DNA of 64,000 nt, from assembly GCF_012102705.1 (NCBI RefSeq), contig NZ_JAAVTA010000001.1:248001-312000 (forward strand), read 5' to 3'. The translations under genes were made by a program, and so were the position numbers. Below, piece by piece: positions 55,807 through 64,000 of this stretch. Under the pieces are notes generated by a model that was given only the letters and a program-made list of their open reading frames with translations, ran no database searches and was not told the DNA's origin. This DNA comes from Haematospirillum sp. H1815 (GTDB taxonomy: Bacteria; Pseudomonadota; Alphaproteobacteria; Rhodospirillales; Rhodospirillaceae). Within the stretch, counting starts at the first letter, position 1. Every line of letters starts with the position of its first letter.

Positions 55807-56181
55807 ATGGACATTACGCCGGTCATTCCCGCAGGCAGGCAGATTATCTCTGCCTATGGCGACGGTAACTTTCGTATTGCCGGTATTGTCTGGAGCTCTC
55901 CTGTCCTTGTGTTTCCGACTTTTTCCTGCTCGTGGGATGTTTCATCACCGGAAAGTTTGTCCGCAGGGTCCTTCCGGCCCGTGCAGGAGTATAAACCCGG
56001 TATTGAGATTGTATTGATTGGGGGAGGGCGGACCTCCCCCTTCCTTCCAACTTCTCTGCGTCAAGTGCTAGGCGAGATGTTTGCGTCCTGTGATGTTATG
56101 GATACCGGGGCCGCTTGCCGTACTTTTAATGTGCTGCTGGCCGAGGACCGCCGTGTCGCGGCGGCCCTTTTCCCTGTCTGA
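55807..56181 (+). CDS. Mth938-like domain protein (NDUFAF3 family)
   Basis: A 124-residue protein of the DUF498/Mth938 family, related to complex I assembly factor NDUFAF3. Recognisable features are ISAYGDGNFRIAGIVWSSPVLVFP, the GIEIVLIGGGRTSPFLP core and CRTFNVLLAEDRRVAAAL. GGAG 7 bases before the ATG at 55807 favours this start over 55789. The family commonly follows secDF in alphaproteobacteria, so its place behind yajC fits loss or relocation of secDF. The gene converges on ispDF. Confidence 0.85.
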   Translation: MDITPVIPAGRQIISAYGDGNFRIAGIVWSSPVLVFPTFSCSWDVSSPESLSAGSFRPVQEYKPGIEIVLIGGGRTSPFLPTSLRQVLGEMFASCDVMDTGAACRTFNVLLAEDRRVAAALFPV

Positions 56182-56190
56182 GAAACAGCA

Positions 56191-57375
56191 CTACCCCGCT
56201 GGCAATAATGCGGTTGCAATAGCCTGTGCGGCTATGCCCTCTTTTCGTCCTGTAAATCCGAGGCGTTCTGTCGTCGTCGCTTTGATGCTGACCCGGGACT
56301 CCGGAATATCCATAATTCGTGCGAGGGACAGGATCATGTCCTGACGATAGGGACCAAGTTTTGGCTCTTCGCAGATTATGGTGATGTCGACATGGGTGAT
56401 GCGGCCAGTCTGCTGGCGGATCAGGTTACAGGCGTGTTCCAGAAAGATTCGTGATGGTGCGTCTTTCCAGCGTGCCTTTCCGGGGGGGAAATGAACGCCG
56501 ATATCGCCGGCTCCGATGCAGCCATACAGGGCATCGGTCAGGGCGTGCATGGCAACATCGGCATCAGAATGACCGGACAGCTTTCTGGAAAAGGGAATGC
56601 TGACGCCACAGAGGGTCAGGGTATTTCCTGTTGTGAAGGCATGAACATCAAAGCCAATACCCGTTCGTGTTTCCATGCTGACGCGAGGTGACGGACTGCT
56701 TTTGTCCAAATCATCTGACCAAGTAATTTTATAGTTTTCAGCTGATCCGGCAACCATTCGTACCGGTCCTTTGCCCAAGTGCTCCAGAAGGGCAGCATCA
56801 TCTGTCAGTGACAGGCCGGCGCACTGTCTATGCGCATCAAGGATTGTCATGAAATGAAATCCTTGGGGTGTTTGTGCGCGCCACAATCCTTTCCGGCTGA
56901 TAGAGTGGAGGACGACACAATCACTATTAACGCTTTTGAGCGTGTCTGCGACCTCCGTCCCCGGTATTGCGGCGGGAGCGAACTGTAGGGCTTGCAGAAC
57001 AGCGTCAATCACATTCCGTCCTGCAAAGGGGCGGGCTGCATCGTGGATCAGGACAAAATCAGGAGTGTGTTTGCAGAGGGCCTCCAAACCGTTCCGGACA
57101 CTGTCTTGTCGCTCTTGCCCACCAAAAACGGGCGTGCACAGGGGAAGATCGCCAACAGCTTTTTGGTACAGGGCTTCATCATCGGGGTGGATAACAACCT
57201 GTATGCCCGCAATATCCGGATGATTCAGAAAGGAACATACAGATTGCCGAATAACGGGTTGGCCATTGACCATGGCATATTGCTTGGGAACAGAGCCGCC
57301 AAAGCGGTTGCTGCGCCCTGCGGCAACAATGATGGCATAGACTTTCGGGGAAGCAGGCACAGAAGGAAACACCAT
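56191..57375 (-). CDS. ispDF: Bifunctional IspD/IspF isoprenoid enzyme
   Basis: Two MEP-pathway enzymes in one 394-residue chain. The N-terminal IspD part (about 1-230) is the cytidylyltransferase (IVAAGRSNRFGGSVPKQYA, IHDAARPF). The C-terminal IspF part (about 237-394) is the cyclodiphosphate synthase, with metal ligands in GFDVHAF, SGHSDADVAMHALTDAL and GAGDIGVHFPP. IspD-IspF fusions are typical of alpha- and epsilonproteobacteria. In relatives ispDF often precedes dusB; here it is about 13 kb away from dusB. Confidence 0.96.
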   Translation of the reverse strand: MVFPSVPASPKVYAIIVAAGRSNRFGGSVPKQYAMVNGQPVIRQSVCSFLNHPDIAGIQVVIHPDDEALYQKAVGDLPLCTPVFGGQERQDSVRNGLEALCKHTPDFVLIHDAARPFAGRNVIDAVLQALQFAPAAIPGTEVADTLKSVNSDCVVLHSISRKGLWRAQTPQGFHFMTILDAHRQCAGLSLTDDAALLEHLGKGPVRMVAGSAENYKITWSDDLDKSSPSPRVSMETRTGIGFDVHAFTTGNTLTLCGVSIPFSRKLSGHSDADVAMHALTDALYGCIGAGDIGVHFPPGKARWKDAPSRIFLEHACNLIRQQTGRITHVDITIICEEPKLGPYRQDMILSLARIMDIPESRVSIKATTTERLGFTGRKEGIAAQAIATALLPAG

Positions 57376-57423
57376 GAACAGAAGGCTCCGGCACGGGATA
57401 TCAGGGGGACGTTATAAAAGAGT

Positions 57424-60111
57424 TCAATGCGTTTCCAGAAGATCCAGTTCAACCTCGGCAATGTCAACATCAACATTGCGTACCCGCCGGAAACCAAGTT
57501 GTTCAACAAAGGTCAGCATCCTTTTGTTTTCTATAAGGATCTGCCCGGTCATTTTCCGTACTTCCGTACTGCGGCAGTAGCGGATCATTTTATTCATCAA
57601 GGCGTTCCCCAAGCCGGTTCCCTTCAGGTCGGAGCGCACAACAATCGAGAACTCAGCCTCTTCATGGTCCGGGTCATTGACAACCCGGACCACGCCCAGT
57701 GTCTCGCTTTGACCCTCTGCATCGTATCCTACGGCGATGAAAGCCATCTCTCGGTCGTAGTCGATCTGGGTCATCCGGGCCATCTGGCTGCGTGGCAACT
57801 CCTGGATCACGCCAAAAAAGCGGAAGCGGATATCTTCCGGATCGAGCCTTGATACAAAAATGTGATGATTTGGCTCATCCTCCGGACGAATGGGACGCAG
57901 GATGACATCCTGCCCGGTGCGCATGGTATAAACCTCTTCCAGCTCCTTGGGGTATGGTCTGATCGCCAGGCGGTCGACGAGGGATCCGCCTCTCCATGGA
58001 GCGATCTCTACCTTGGCATCTAGGGCAATAACACCTTGGTGGTTGCAGAACAGGGGGTTTATATCAAGCCACTGTATCTCCGGAAGATCTATAGCCATCT
58101 GGGCGACCTGCACCAACGCCAGGTACAGGGCTTCCATGTCGGCTGGTTCTTGATGCCGGAACCCTTGCAGAAGGCGGGACACCCTGGTTCTTTCCACCAG
58201 ATCCCGTGCCAGTGTCATGTTCAAGGGTGGCAGGGCAATGGCATGATCATTGATAATTTCCGTTGCCGTTCCACCATGGCCAAAAAGAATGACCGGGCCA
58301 AAGACCGGATCAACATGTAAGCCAATGATAATTTCGTGCGCATTTTCCCTTTTTTCCATCCGCTGAACAGTGAAACCGCGTATTTCAGCATCGGGAAAAT
58401 TATCCTTGATACGGGCCAGCATACGCCGGGCGGCTGTTTCTGTGTCATCAGCTCCGAAGAGACCAAGCCGAACACCACCCTTGTCGCTCTTGTGGTGAAT
58501 GTCCGGTGACAGGATTTTCAGGGCTAGGGGGCCGGCCATTTCCTCCGCGATACTACGGACTTCCTCGGGCGAATGGGCAACCCGTGTTTCGACAACAGGA
58601 ATGCCATATGCCGATAACAGGGCTTTCGCTTCCGGTTCGGAGAGGGTGCTGTGCCCGGCTTCCAAGGCTTCAGAGATAATCCGACGTGCCATTTTTGTGT
58701 TGGCCGTGAATTCTGTTGGCAGGCTTGCCGGAGTTTCCATGAGCAAGTCCTGGACCTGCCTGTATTTGATCATATGCAAAAAAGCCCTGACGGCTTGGTG
58801 CGGGGTCTGGAAATTGGGTATTCCGGATTGATGGAACAGGGCTCTTGCCTTCTCCACGCGATCGTCCCCAACCCAGCAGGCCATGACGCTTGTGCGCTTG
58901 TTCTGGCGGGCTGTGGCAACAATCTTTTCTGCGACTTCCAGGGGGTCACTTTGACAGGTGGGGGCGTGCATCACAAGGATACCATCCACCTCACGGGCTT
59001 GAGCCAAGGCACCAAGTGCCGCAGCGTACCTGGCTCCGTCTGAGTCGCCGTGGATTTGCACCGGATTGCCATGCGACCACGTGGCATTCAATGCCTTTGA
59101 CAGGCTTTCCAGGGTTTCGTCCGATAGCTCTGCCAGCGTCCCACCTTCATCCAGAAGATCATCGACTGCAAGGATTCCTATGCCCCCGCCATTTGTCAGA
59201 ATGGCAAGGCGTGGTCCCTTCGGGCGGTTGATAATGGCAAGCGTTTCGGTTGCTGAAAAAAGTTCCTCGATGTCGTAAACCCTCAACATGCCCGCGCGCC
59301 GTATGGCCGCTTCATATACGTCATCATTGCCGGCCAAGGCACCGGTATGGCTGACCGTGGCGCTTTGTACCGCAGGATGCCGCCCGGCTTTTATGACCAG
59401 AACAGGTTTGTTGCGCGCGGCCGATCGGGCGGCTGACATGAAGTTGCGGCGTTCGGGAATGCTTTCCATATACAAAAGGATGGCGCGTGTGTCGGGATCA
59501 CCACCCAGGTAATCCAAGATATCGCCAAACCCCGTGTTCATCATGCCGCCAAGCGAAATAAAGTGTGAGAAGCCAATGCCGCGTGGCCAGGCCCAGTCCA
59601 GAACGGCTGTGCACAGGGCACCGGATTGCGAGACAAAAGCAATCTTTCCCGGATGTGCGGCTTGAGGGGCCATGCTGGCATTCAGGCCAAGGGCAGGGAC
59701 CTGAAGCCCAAGGCTGTTGGGTCCAAGAAGACGGATGTCGTAGCGAAGGGCTATATTCAGCAGCTGTCCGGTCAGTGCCGGGTTGTCGGAGACACGCCCC
59801 AGTCCGGATGTAACTGATATGGCGGCCTTGGTTCCACGTTGCCCAAGGCTTTCAAGTGCGGCAACGGATTCCTCCGGCGGGACAGCCAAAATGGCAAGAT
59901 CCGGTACAATAGGAATGGATGTAATATCAGGATAGGCCAGTACGCCCTGGACCGACGTGTACTTTGGATTGACCGGTAGTACGGGTCCCCTGAAAGCCCC
60001 ATGCAGAAGATTCCGCATGACAACGGTTCCGACGCTGCCCTGTGCATGGGATGCACCAATAACCGCCAGTGAACTTGGACGCAGTAATTTTTCAAGATGG
60101 CGTACGCCCAT
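57424..60111 (-). CDS. Acyl-CoA synthetase (ADP-forming)-like protein fused to a GNAT acetyltransferase
   Basis: An 895-residue protein of the Pat/PatZ type. The order is a CoA-binding domain (about 1-135, SSLAVIGASHAQGSVG), succinyl-CoA ligase-like domains with SHTGALAG near 255, an ATP-grasp domain (about 485-700, VKADKGGVRLG-like HHKSDKGGVRLGLFGADD), and a C-terminal GNAT domain (about 725-890) with the acetyl-CoA motif RSDLKGTGLGNALM. In E. coli and Salmonella such proteins acetylate lysines of metabolic enzymes such as acetyl-CoA synthetase. ATG at 60111 with AAGG upstream is the likely start. Confidence 0.92.
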   Translation of the reverse strand: MGVRHLEKLLRPSSLAVIGASHAQGSVGTVVMRNLLHGAFRGPVLPVNPKYTSVQGVLAYPDITSIPIVPDLAILAVPPEESVAALESLGQRGTKAAISVTSGLGRVSDNPALTGQLLNIALRYDIRLLGPNSLGLQVPALGLNASMAPQAAHPGKIAFVSQSGALCTAVLDWAWPRGIGFSHFISLGGMMNTGFGDILDYLGGDPDTRAILLYMESIPERRNFMSAARSAARNKPVLVIKAGRHPAVQSATVSHTGALAGNDDVYEAAIRRAGMLRVYDIEELFSATETLAIINRPKGPRLAILTNGGGIGILAVDDLLDEGGTLAELSDETLESLSKALNATWSHGNPVQIHGDSDGARYAAALGALAQAREVDGILVMHAPTCQSDPLEVAEKIVATARQNKRTSVMACWVGDDRVEKARALFHQSGIPNFQTPHQAVRAFLHMIKYRQVQDLLMETPASLPTEFTANTKMARRIISEALEAGHSTLSEPEAKALLSAYGIPVVETRVAHSPEEVRSIAEEMAGPLALKILSPDIHHKSDKGGVRLGLFGADDTETAARRMLARIKDNFPDAEIRGFTVQRMEKRENAHEIIIGLHVDPVFGPVILFGHGGTATEIINDHAIALPPLNMTLARDLVERTRVSRLLQGFRHQEPADMEALYLALVQVAQMAIDLPEIQWLDINPLFCNHQGVIALDAKVEIAPWRGGSLVDRLAIRPYPKELEEVYTMRTGQDVILRPIRPEDEPNHHIFVSRLDPEDIRFRFFGVIQELPRSQMARMTQIDYDREMAFIAVGYDAEGQSETLGVVRVVNDPDHEEAEFSIVVRSDLKGTGLGNALMNKMIRYCRSTEVRKMTGQILIENKRMLTFVEQLGFRRVRNVDVDIAEVELDLLETH

Positions 60112-60259
60112 GGTTTCCGACCTTCGGGAAGAGCAGGCCAACGAGGACAAAAAATTGCACCGGCAAGGATACACCACATGGCGCACTTCTGCACACAACA
60201 CAAAGACCTGTGTGTCTGAAGATCAGGTGCCATGTTTCAGAGGGGGTGTTTTAGAAAGA

Positions 60260-60334
60260 TGGCTCCGGCGGTAGGATTCGAACCTACGACAACCCGATTA
60301 ACAGTCGGGGGCTCTACCGCTGAGCTACGCCGGA
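60260..60334 (-). tRNA. tRNA-Asn (anticodon GUU)
   Basis: A 75-base tRNA on the minus strand with acceptor TCCGGCG/CGCCGGA, discriminator G and encoded CCA. The anticodon stem CCCGA/TCGGG carries loop CTGTTAA, anticodon GTT. It lies 12 bases from tRNA-Cys, so the two are probably cotranscribed (Cys first). Confidence 0.96.
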
Positions 60335-60346
60335 ACATAAAAACGT

Positions 60347-60420
60347 TGGAGGCCGGGACCGGAATCGAACCGGTATACAAGGATTTGCAGTCCTCTGCAT
60401 CACCACTCTGCCACCCGGCC
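60347..60420 (-). tRNA. tRNA-Cys (anticodon GCA)
   Basis: A 74-base tRNA on the minus strand with acceptor GGCCGGG/CCCGGCC, discriminator T and encoded CCA. The anticodon stem GAGGA/TCCTT encloses loop CTGCAAA, anticodon GCA. It heads the tRNA-Cys/tRNA-Asn pair. Confidence 0.96.
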
Positions 60421-60657
60421 TCGCGACTCGCTGCAAACTCGTGCCAAAAGCAGAACTGCAACCGAGGAAGCGGTTTATATCGATGGCCCATCATCCGGTC
60501 AACAGAGAAAATAGCCCCGAAGCGCCAATTATTTCCGGGATCGGACCAATCCGATGTGTCCATTGTCAAGACTACGACAGAAGGCTATAAACATGGAGTG
60601 TTGTGTCTGCACACAACCTGTCCACATTGAAGCATCACGTTTGCAAGGGGTTGCCGC

Positions 60658-61308
60658 ATGGATTACGCCATTGCCCGCCACAATATGGTCGAAGGCCAGA
60701 TTCGTCCCAACGGGGTGACCGATCCGGCTGTTATCGAGGCAATGGCCGCGGTCCCCCGCGAGGCTTTCGCCCCGCGCCATCTTCGTTCTGTTGCCTATGC
60801 TGATGATGATCTGGAAATAGGGAACGGTCGTATTCTGATGGAACCCATGGTTCTGGCCCGCCTGTTGCAGGCAGCCGAGATTGATCCGTCCGATGTGGCC
60901 CTTGAGATTGGCACCGGCAGCGGTTATGCGACCGCTGTTCTGTCGCGTATGGTATCGACAGTGGTTTCCGTTGAATCTGACCTTGAGCTGGTCAAGGGAG
61001 CAAGCACGACCTTGACCTCGCTGGGTGTCGATAACGCCGCTATTGTATCCGCCCCCTTGGTCAGCGGGTACCCAGCCCAGGCACCCTATAACGTGATACT
61101 GGTGAATGGGGCCGTTGAGTTTATCCCGGATGCCCTGCTGGAACAGATTGCCCCGGGTGGTCGTCTGGTTGCTGTTCTTGACAAGGGTGGGCAGGGAACC
61201 GCTGTGCTGTATACGCGTTCAGGAAATGCTGTTGGCCACCGGCGTCTTTTTGATGCAAATATCCCGTTGCTCCCGGGGTTTCGTGCGCCGCGACGTTTCC
61301 AGTTCTAG
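60658..61308 (+). CDS. pcm: Protein-L-isoaspartate O-methyltransferase
   Basis: SAM-dependent repair methyltransferase for damaged aspartate and asparagine residues, 216 residues. It has the N-terminal ARHNMVEGQIRPNGVTD typical of the alphaproteobacterial group, PREAFAPRHLRSVAYAD, the SAM motif LEIGTGSGYATAVLSRM and the C-terminal beta region. It is divergent from the tRNA pair and lies upstream of tolC, the usual pcm-tolC-PopZ-valS order of the class. Confidence 0.92.
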   Translation: MDYAIARHNMVEGQIRPNGVTDPAVIEAMAAVPREAFAPRHLRSVAYADDDLEIGNGRILMEPMVLARLLQAAEIDPSDVALEIGTGSGYATAVLSRMVSTVVSVESDLELVKGASTTLTSLGVDNAAIVSAPLVSGYPAQAPYNVILVNGAVEFIPDALLEQIAPGGRLVAVLDKGGQGTAVLYTRSGNAVGHRRLFDANIPLLPGFRAPRRFQF

Positions 61309-61475
61309 TTTCTGTTGCTGATTTGGTAGCGTAGCCAACAGTCGTGGGTTGCGTTACGCTTCCAACACTCTATAGTCTTACCCGCTTTATGTATTTTTGC
61401 GTGTCTGGTCTAATGACAGGCACGGTGGTTTTGTTGCTCCCGTATTTGTCGGGACGTTGCGGGTGGACACGACGG

Positions 61476-62831
61476 ATGAAAAAAACGCTTTCAGTTTTTG
61501 CTGCTGCCGCACTCTTTCCGGGTCTTGTTTTTCCCGTTTGTACGCAGGCGATGTCGCTGGAAGATGCCTTGTCTGCTGCGTATGCCGGTAATCCGGAGCT
61601 GCAGGCCGATCGGGCGCGTGTTCGTGCTGTCGATGAAAAGGTGCCGCAGGCTTTGTCAGGATGGAGGCCTCGTGTCCAGCTTTCTGGAACGTCTGGTTAC
61701 GCGCGTGACCATTCCAATACCCGTCAAAGCCGCGATGGATACCAAAGCTCGAATCCACGCACGGTTGGTGTAAAACTTGAACAGGAGATTTTTTCCGGCT
61801 TCAGGACTATCAACAACACAAAAGCGGCTGAGAATACCGTGAAGGCGGCCAGGGCCCAACTGGCTGTCACAGAACAGACCGTTCTGCAATCTGTTGCCGA
61901 AGCTTATCTGAACGTTGTGCGGGACCAGGCGGTTGTTGATCTGAACCAAAATAATGAACAGGTTCTGGCCCGGCAGCTTGAGGCAACGCAAGACCGCTTC
62001 AGGGTTGGCGAATTGACACGTACTGATGTCAGTCAATCCGAAGCGCGCTTGGCCAAGGCAACGGCGGATCGCATTAATGCTGAAGCCCAGCTGAAAGCAA
62101 GCCGTGCCAATTTTGAACGGTTGGTTGGTCTTCCTGCAGACGACATGCGGTATCCGTCCGAACCTCCACACTTGCCTGTTTCGCTCGATGAAGCGGTGCA
62201 AGCATCACAGGCCATGCATCCCAATGTTCTGGCTGCGGAGTTTTCTGCGGAGGCGGCCCAGAATACGGTTGATGCCACAGGTGGTGAGTTGATGCCTGCG
62301 GTGAAGCTCCAGGCCGATCAGACCAAAACCTATGACCAGTCACTGGATGGTGCCCGGACCAAAGGGTACCGCGTTATGGCTGTTGTCGATGTTCCCCTGT
62401 ACGAGGCAGGTGCAACTTGGTCCCGTTTGAGGGAAGCCAAGCAGAAAGCTGGGCAGGCACGGCTCCAGGTTGACGATGCAAGAAACAAGTCGCGTGAGCT
62501 TGCTGTTCGGGCTTGGGAAAGTCTTGTTGCCTCGAGGGCGCAGATTGAATCAATCCAGGCTCAGATAGAGGCTGCTACTGTTGCACTGGAAGGTGTGCAG
62601 AGGGAGGCTCAGGTTGGATCAAGAACGGTTCTTGATGTTCTGGATGCCGAGCAGGAGTTGCTGAACGCAAGGGTCAGTCTTGTTATGGCCCAGCGGAATG
62701 AACGGGTTGCGGCGCATTCCCTGCTGTCTGCTGTGGGGCGTCTGGATGCTAAAACTCTTGGTCTGGATGTTGGTATTTATGACCCTGTCGAGCATTATAA
62801 CGATGTGGAAGGGGCATGGTTCGGGTCCTGA
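61476..62831 (+). CDS. tolC: TolC-family outer membrane efflux protein
   Basis: A 451-residue outer membrane channel subunit for type I secretion and RND efflux. A signal peptide (MKKTLSVFAAAALFPGLVFP, cleavage probably after QA near residue 25) precedes two OEP repeats: SLEDALSAAYAGNPELQADRA begins the first and SLDEAVQASQAMHPNVLAAE the second. The duplicated long helices (QATQDRFRVGELTRTDVSQSEARLAKA and VQREAQVGSRTVLDVLDAEQELLNA) are clear. The ATG at 61476 starts the signal peptide; longer in-frame starts are unlikely. It carries the pcm-adjacent position seen in relatives. Confidence 0.93.
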   Translation: MKKTLSVFAAAALFPGLVFPVCTQAMSLEDALSAAYAGNPELQADRARVRAVDEKVPQALSGWRPRVQLSGTSGYARDHSNTRQSRDGYQSSNPRTVGVKLEQEIFSGFRTINNTKAAENTVKAARAQLAVTEQTVLQSVAEAYLNVVRDQAVVDLNQNNEQVLARQLEATQDRFRVGELTRTDVSQSEARLAKATADRINAEAQLKASRANFERLVGLPADDMRYPSEPPHLPVSLDEAVQASQAMHPNVLAAEFSAEAAQNTVDATGGELMPAVKLQADQTKTYDQSLDGARTKGYRVMAVVDVPLYEAGATWSRLREAKQKAGQARLQVDDARNKSRELAVRAWESLVASRAQIESIQAQIEAATVALEGVQREAQVGSRTVLDVLDAEQELLNARVSLVMAQRNERVAAHSLLSAVGRLDAKTLGLDVGIYDPVEHYNDVEGAWFGS

Positions 62832-63119
62832 CAAGGGTATGATGCCCCTATTTTGGCTGACAGGACCAATCTTGGAATACCGCAGCCGAACCGGGGCTGT
62901 CCTGCCTAGAATGGCAGAAAAAGGCGTTCTTGGCCTGATTTCCTGTTTTTGCTCCAAGGGTTGCCTTGTCGCCTGCGTCGTGGCAGCATTTTTTTTGCCG
63001 CAATCGGATAGAAACAGCGATATCCTGTTGTTTGCAAAATCTTAGGCGGCAATGATATATCGGTTCCCCGGACGGTGGGCGTACGGGCAGAAAAGCGCGT
63101 TAGGGGCTTGGAGATCGTC

Positions 63120-63701
63120 ATGGACGGCAAAGGTCAGGAACCATCGATGGAGGATATCCTCGCCTCCATCAGGAAAATCCTGTCGGAGGACGAAGAGGCA
63201 GAGACGCAGCAGCCGCCCCAGCAGGCTCCGGTTCAACCTTCCGAGCCGGCATCTGCTCCGGAGGCTGATGGTGACGATGTTCTTGAGTTGACTCCTGCCA
63301 TGGTTGAGGATGATGAGGAGCCCTTGGTCTTGGGGGCAGCGCCCGAGCCGCCCCCTGCGCCACCGTCGCAGGAATCTTGGGCTGTCGAGGAAGATGAAGG
63401 TGAACTGGAACCAGCGCCCGTGAAAGTTTCTCCCACTCCGACAATGACAGCTGATGATGGCAGTGCCTTGCTGTCTCCACCTGCCGCGGCTCAATCGGCT
63501 GCGGCTTTTTCCGAGCTTGCGACCATTGCCCGGGTCAGGGCTATTGGCATGGGCCACAGTGACGTCACGCTGGAGGGGATGGTGCGTGACATGCTGAAGC
63601 CCATGTTGGCAAGTTGGTTGGATCAGCATTTGCCGGATATGGTCGAGCGTCTTGTACGCAAGGAAATTGAAAAGCTGGTTTCCGGGACCGAAAAGCAATA
63701 A
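63120..63701 (+). CDS. popZ: PopZ-like polar organising protein (DUF2497)
   Basis: A 193-residue protein with the layout of Caulobacter PopZ: a conserved N-terminal helix (PSMEDILASIRKILSEDEE), a long acidic Pro/Glu/Ala-rich disordered region (about 28-125) and a C-terminal oligomerisation region (TLEGMVRDMLKPMLASWLDQ, then MVERLVRKEIEKL). PopZ forms a condensate at the cell pole that anchors the chromosome origin. Position between tolC and valS is normal in the class. The start at 63120 follows GGGGCTTGGAGA. A gap of about 290 bases before it holds no other recognised gene. Confidence 0.83.
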   Translation: MDGKGQEPSMEDILASIRKILSEDEEAETQQPPQQAPVQPSEPASAPEADGDDVLELTPAMVEDDEEPLVLGAAPEPPPAPPSQESWAVEEDEGELEPAPVKVSPTPTMTADDGSALLSPPAAAQSAAAFSELATIARVRAIGMGHSDVTLEGMVRDMLKPMLASWLDQHLPDMVERLVRKEIEKLVSGTEKQ

Positions 63702-63726
63702 AAAGCGATTTGATCGAAGGGATGTG

Positions 63727-63773
63727 CGCGTCAGCCCCCGTAAGAGGGTTGGCGCGTCCCCGTTTTGGGGGCA
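63727..63773 (+). other. Hairpins in the valS leader
   Basis: CGCGTCAGCCC (63727-63737) pairs with GGGTTGGCGCG (63746-63756), 11 pairs with two G-U, followed by a smaller CCCC/GGGG hairpin around GTTTT. They lie in the 108-base gap between popZ and valS. No T run follows, so an attenuator or RNA-stability element is more likely than a plain terminator. Confidence 0.45.
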
Positions 63774-63809
63774 TCCGGGTGTTACTACGTGAAGTGGAAC
63801 AATAGAGAT

Positions 63810-64000
63810 ATGCTCGACAAAACCTATAATCCGGCTGGTGTTGAGGAGAAACTTTACAAGCAGTGGGAAGAGGGCGGAGTATTTCGCGCACATGTCGGGT
63901 CGGGCCAGGTGCCCTATACCATCATGATGCCCCCCCCCAATGTGACAGGAAGCCTGCATATCGGGCATGCCCTGACCTTTACCCTGCAAGATATTCTGAC
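63810..64000 (+). CDS. valS: Valyl-tRNA synthetase, 5' part (continues beyond window)
   Basis: Charges tRNA-Val. Sixty-three residues are visible. The sequence begins [20 protein letters not shown], the standard ValS N-terminus, and includes the class I signature HIGH within [17 protein letters not shown]. The remainder of the approximately 880-residue protein lies outside the window. Confidence 0.96.
   Translation, partial: MLDKTYNPAGVEEKLYKQWEEGGVFRAHVGSGQVPYTIMMPPPNVTGSLHIGHALTFTLQDIL

Noticed and set aside
60232-60630. Open frame covering tRNA-Asn and tRNA-Cys
   Set aside because: It is the complement of two clear tRNAs; no coding evidence.
1-64000. CRISPR arrays, insertion sequences, integrases, rRNA genes
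   Set aside because: No regularly spaced repeats, transposase or integrase genes, or rRNA sequence were recognised in the window.

Overview
The window is chromosomal DNA of moderate GC (roughly mid-50s percent by eye) from an alphaproteobacterium. It is most like the Rhodospirillales; I cannot name a genus. The evidence is gene order and family type: a pyruvate dehydrogenase cluster whose E1-beta subunit carries its own lipoyl domain, clpP-clpX behind trigger factor, a yceD-rpmF-plsX-fabH-ihfA-merR block, the ntrY-ntrX-trkA-hfq-hflX block, a fused IspDF, a mitochondrial-type cytochrome bc1 chaperone, a PopZ-like pole protein next to valS, and a membrane H+-pyrophosphatase. Nearly all genes are housekeeping genes, densely packed, often with 1-4 base stop/start overlaps.

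Layout. 1-5.3 kb: the 3' end of a malonyl-CoA decarboxylase gene, tRNA-Leu, tig, clpP, clpX. 5.3-5.7 kb: a non-coding, AT-rich control region with two inverted-repeat systems. 5.7-12.4 kb: pdhA-pdhB-pdhC-lpd-lipA-coq10-like, which covers pyruvate oxidation and lipoate synthesis. 12.5-16.5 kb: cinA C-domain and pgpA (minus), an M23 peptidase with a bactofilin (plus, overlapping; cell shape), hemB (minus). 16.7-28.4 kb: a CoA hydrolase, tRNA-Glu, a small conserved protein, rpiB, glyA, nrdR, ribD-ribE-ribBA-ribH-nusB-thiL (riboflavin to thiamine diphosphate), a FliL-like membrane protein, hppA. 28.4-35.4 kb: bamE (minus), then the bc1 chaperone, yceD, rpmF, plsX, fabH, ihfA, a MerR regulator, a SAM hydrolase-type protein and a metallo-beta-lactamase fold protein. 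35.4-37.7 kb (minus): a MotA/MotB pair and an EpmC-like protein. 37.9-42.3 kb: prmB, a membrane PAS-receiver-Hpt protein without a kinase core, and a CcsA/YpjD-like membrane protein. 42.3-52.1 kb: dusB, an NtrC remnant, ntrY, ntrX, trkA, a HAD phosphatase, hfq, hflX, an inositol-phosphatase family protein. 52.1-57.4 kb: trmFO (minus), a small accessory island (two tiny genes, a phage-type repressor and an unknown cysteine-rich gene), yajC, an Mth938-like gene, ispDF (minus). 57.4-64 kb: a large acyl-CoA synthetase/acetyltransferase fusion and two tRNAs (minus), pcm, a TolC-family protein, popZ-like, and the 5' end of valS.

Most notable points. (1) At the nitrogen-regulation locus ntrB is absent and ntrC survives only as its C-terminal Fis-type DNA-binding part, while ntrY and ntrX are intact; NtrX has lost the sigma54-contact GAFTGA loop. 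(2) A membrane-anchored sensor has PAS, receiver and Hpt modules but no histidine kinase. (3) The island at 53.6-55.4 kb holds an S24-type repressor whose cleavage dyad is replaced, a repeated 19-base operator-like motif inside a divergent promoter, and an unrecognised cysteine-rich gene whose stop codon overlaps the start of yajC. (4) RibBA has a decayed GTP cyclohydrolase II half. (5) A minus-strand gene carries a histidine-rich motif like that of the elongation factor P hydroxylase EpmC.
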